NCBI GenBank assembly: GCA_030527115.1
Contig: JAUNBM010000020.1
Location: 1-35,935 of the forward strand
Reading direction: 5' to 3'
Source: Clostridia bacterium
GTDB taxonomy: Bacteria; Bacillota; Clostridia; Christensenellales; CAG-138
DNA: 35,935 bases
Positions 35,711 through 35,935 of the stretch are shown piece after piece (position 1 is the stretch's first letter; every line of letters starts with the position of its first letter). Under the pieces are notes generated by a model. It was not told where the DNA came from and did not search any database. It was given only the letters and a program-made list of their open reading frames with translations. A program made the position numbers and the translations under genes.

Positions 35711-35754
35711 GCCGCCCTGCCCTCCCAAAAGGAGCAGGGCGGCTTTCATTTTTT
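35711..35754 (+). terminator. Terminator after the amidase_3-like gene
   Basis: The 10-bp stem GCCGCCCTGC (35711-35720) with GCAGGGCGGC (35734-35743) is followed by TTTCATTTTTT. It lies 23 bases past the stop codon. Confidence 0.88.
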
Positions 35755-35934
35755 ATCCGCTCCCGCCTCCCTTGAGCGAAAACCCATAAACCGCGAAGCC
35801 TGCAAATTGCCTTTGCAAGCAAGCTCTCCCTTGCGGCTCACGGTCGAAAAATCCTTTTCTTTGACTTCACATTGTGCTATAACCCGACTTTTGCAAGCAA
35901 ACGGCAAAAACGGCACAGTAGCAGGCTTTGCGCC
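35746..35934 (-). other. Minus-strand open frame running off the right edge (62 codons visible); possible interspersed repeat
   Basis: On the minus strand a frame is open from the window edge to a TGA at 35746-35748. It contains LPFACKSRVIAQCEVKEKD and later GELACKGNLQA. The repeated piece TTTGCAAGCAA occurs twice on the plus strand (from about 35813 and 35892), and TGCAAA-TTGCC-TTTGCA forms an inverted repeat. No start codon with a ribosome binding site is visible. It may be the end of a small gene or a copy of a repetitive intergenic element. I do not recognise a function. Confidence 0.25.
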
Positions 35935-35935
35935 G

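Overview
The window reads as a chromosomal segment of a Bacillota (Firmicutes) bacterium, most likely a moderately GC-rich, spore-forming member of the Clostridia. The reasons are the gene order ftsK/spoIIIE-rimO-pgsA-cinA-recA, strong GGAGG-type ribosome binding sites, sigma-A-like promoters with 17-base spacers, a probable YtxC-type sporulation protein, a DUF1273/SLOG (YpsA-like) protein and a DUF4368-type recombinase fragment. The species cannot be named from sequence alone. Nearly all of the window is ordinary, densely packed chromosome. The only mobile-element trace is at the left edge.

Left edge (1-1270): a chimeric recombinase-like ORF, apparently a remnant of an integrated element, abuts the 3' end of a tRNA-Pro(CGG)-tRNA-Thr(CGT) pair. 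The tRNA pair has a consensus promoter and its own terminator. Region 1485-8229 (+): ftsK/spoIIIE, rimO, pgsA and cinA overlap by 4 bases each, then recA follows with its own likely promoter inside cinA and a strong terminator. Region 8228-14732 (-): an XRE-cupin regulator, potABCD (spermidine/putrescine uptake), an M42 aminopeptidase and a GNAT acetyltransferase form one apparent seven-gene operon. A three-half-site operator sits at its transcription start. Region 14736-18893 (-): a transketolase-cysteine synthase pair and a separate GAPDH gene.

Region 18912-20875: a polyisoprenyl-type glycosyltransferase (-) and class II fructose-bisphosphate aldolase (+) diverge from one symmetric promoter that shares a palindromic -35 box. 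With tkt and gap nearby, this is a small central-carbon cluster. Region 20876-27374: a cluster of hairpins, then a 2012-residue secreted subtilisin-like protease (-) with a PA domain, a degenerate internal dockerin, an OB-fold-like segment and a duplicated C-terminal module, and no recognisable wall anchor. Region 27317-31385 (+): a MoxR-DUF58-transglutaminase operon, divergent from the protease. Region 31353-35935: small genes in mixed orientation, namely a GIY-YIG protein, YtxC-like, DUF421, SLOG/DUF1273, a zinc-dependent phospholipase C-like protein and a membrane-anchored amidase_3-like protein that seems to have lost its catalytic residues. A minus-strand open frame runs off the right edge.

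I found no CRISPR array, phage module or obvious defence system. The strongest leads are the symmetric divergent promoter, the degenerate amidase, the chimeric recombinase, the tandem-TOBE PotA with the triple half-site operator, the dockerin-bearing protease, and two apparently leaderless genes.
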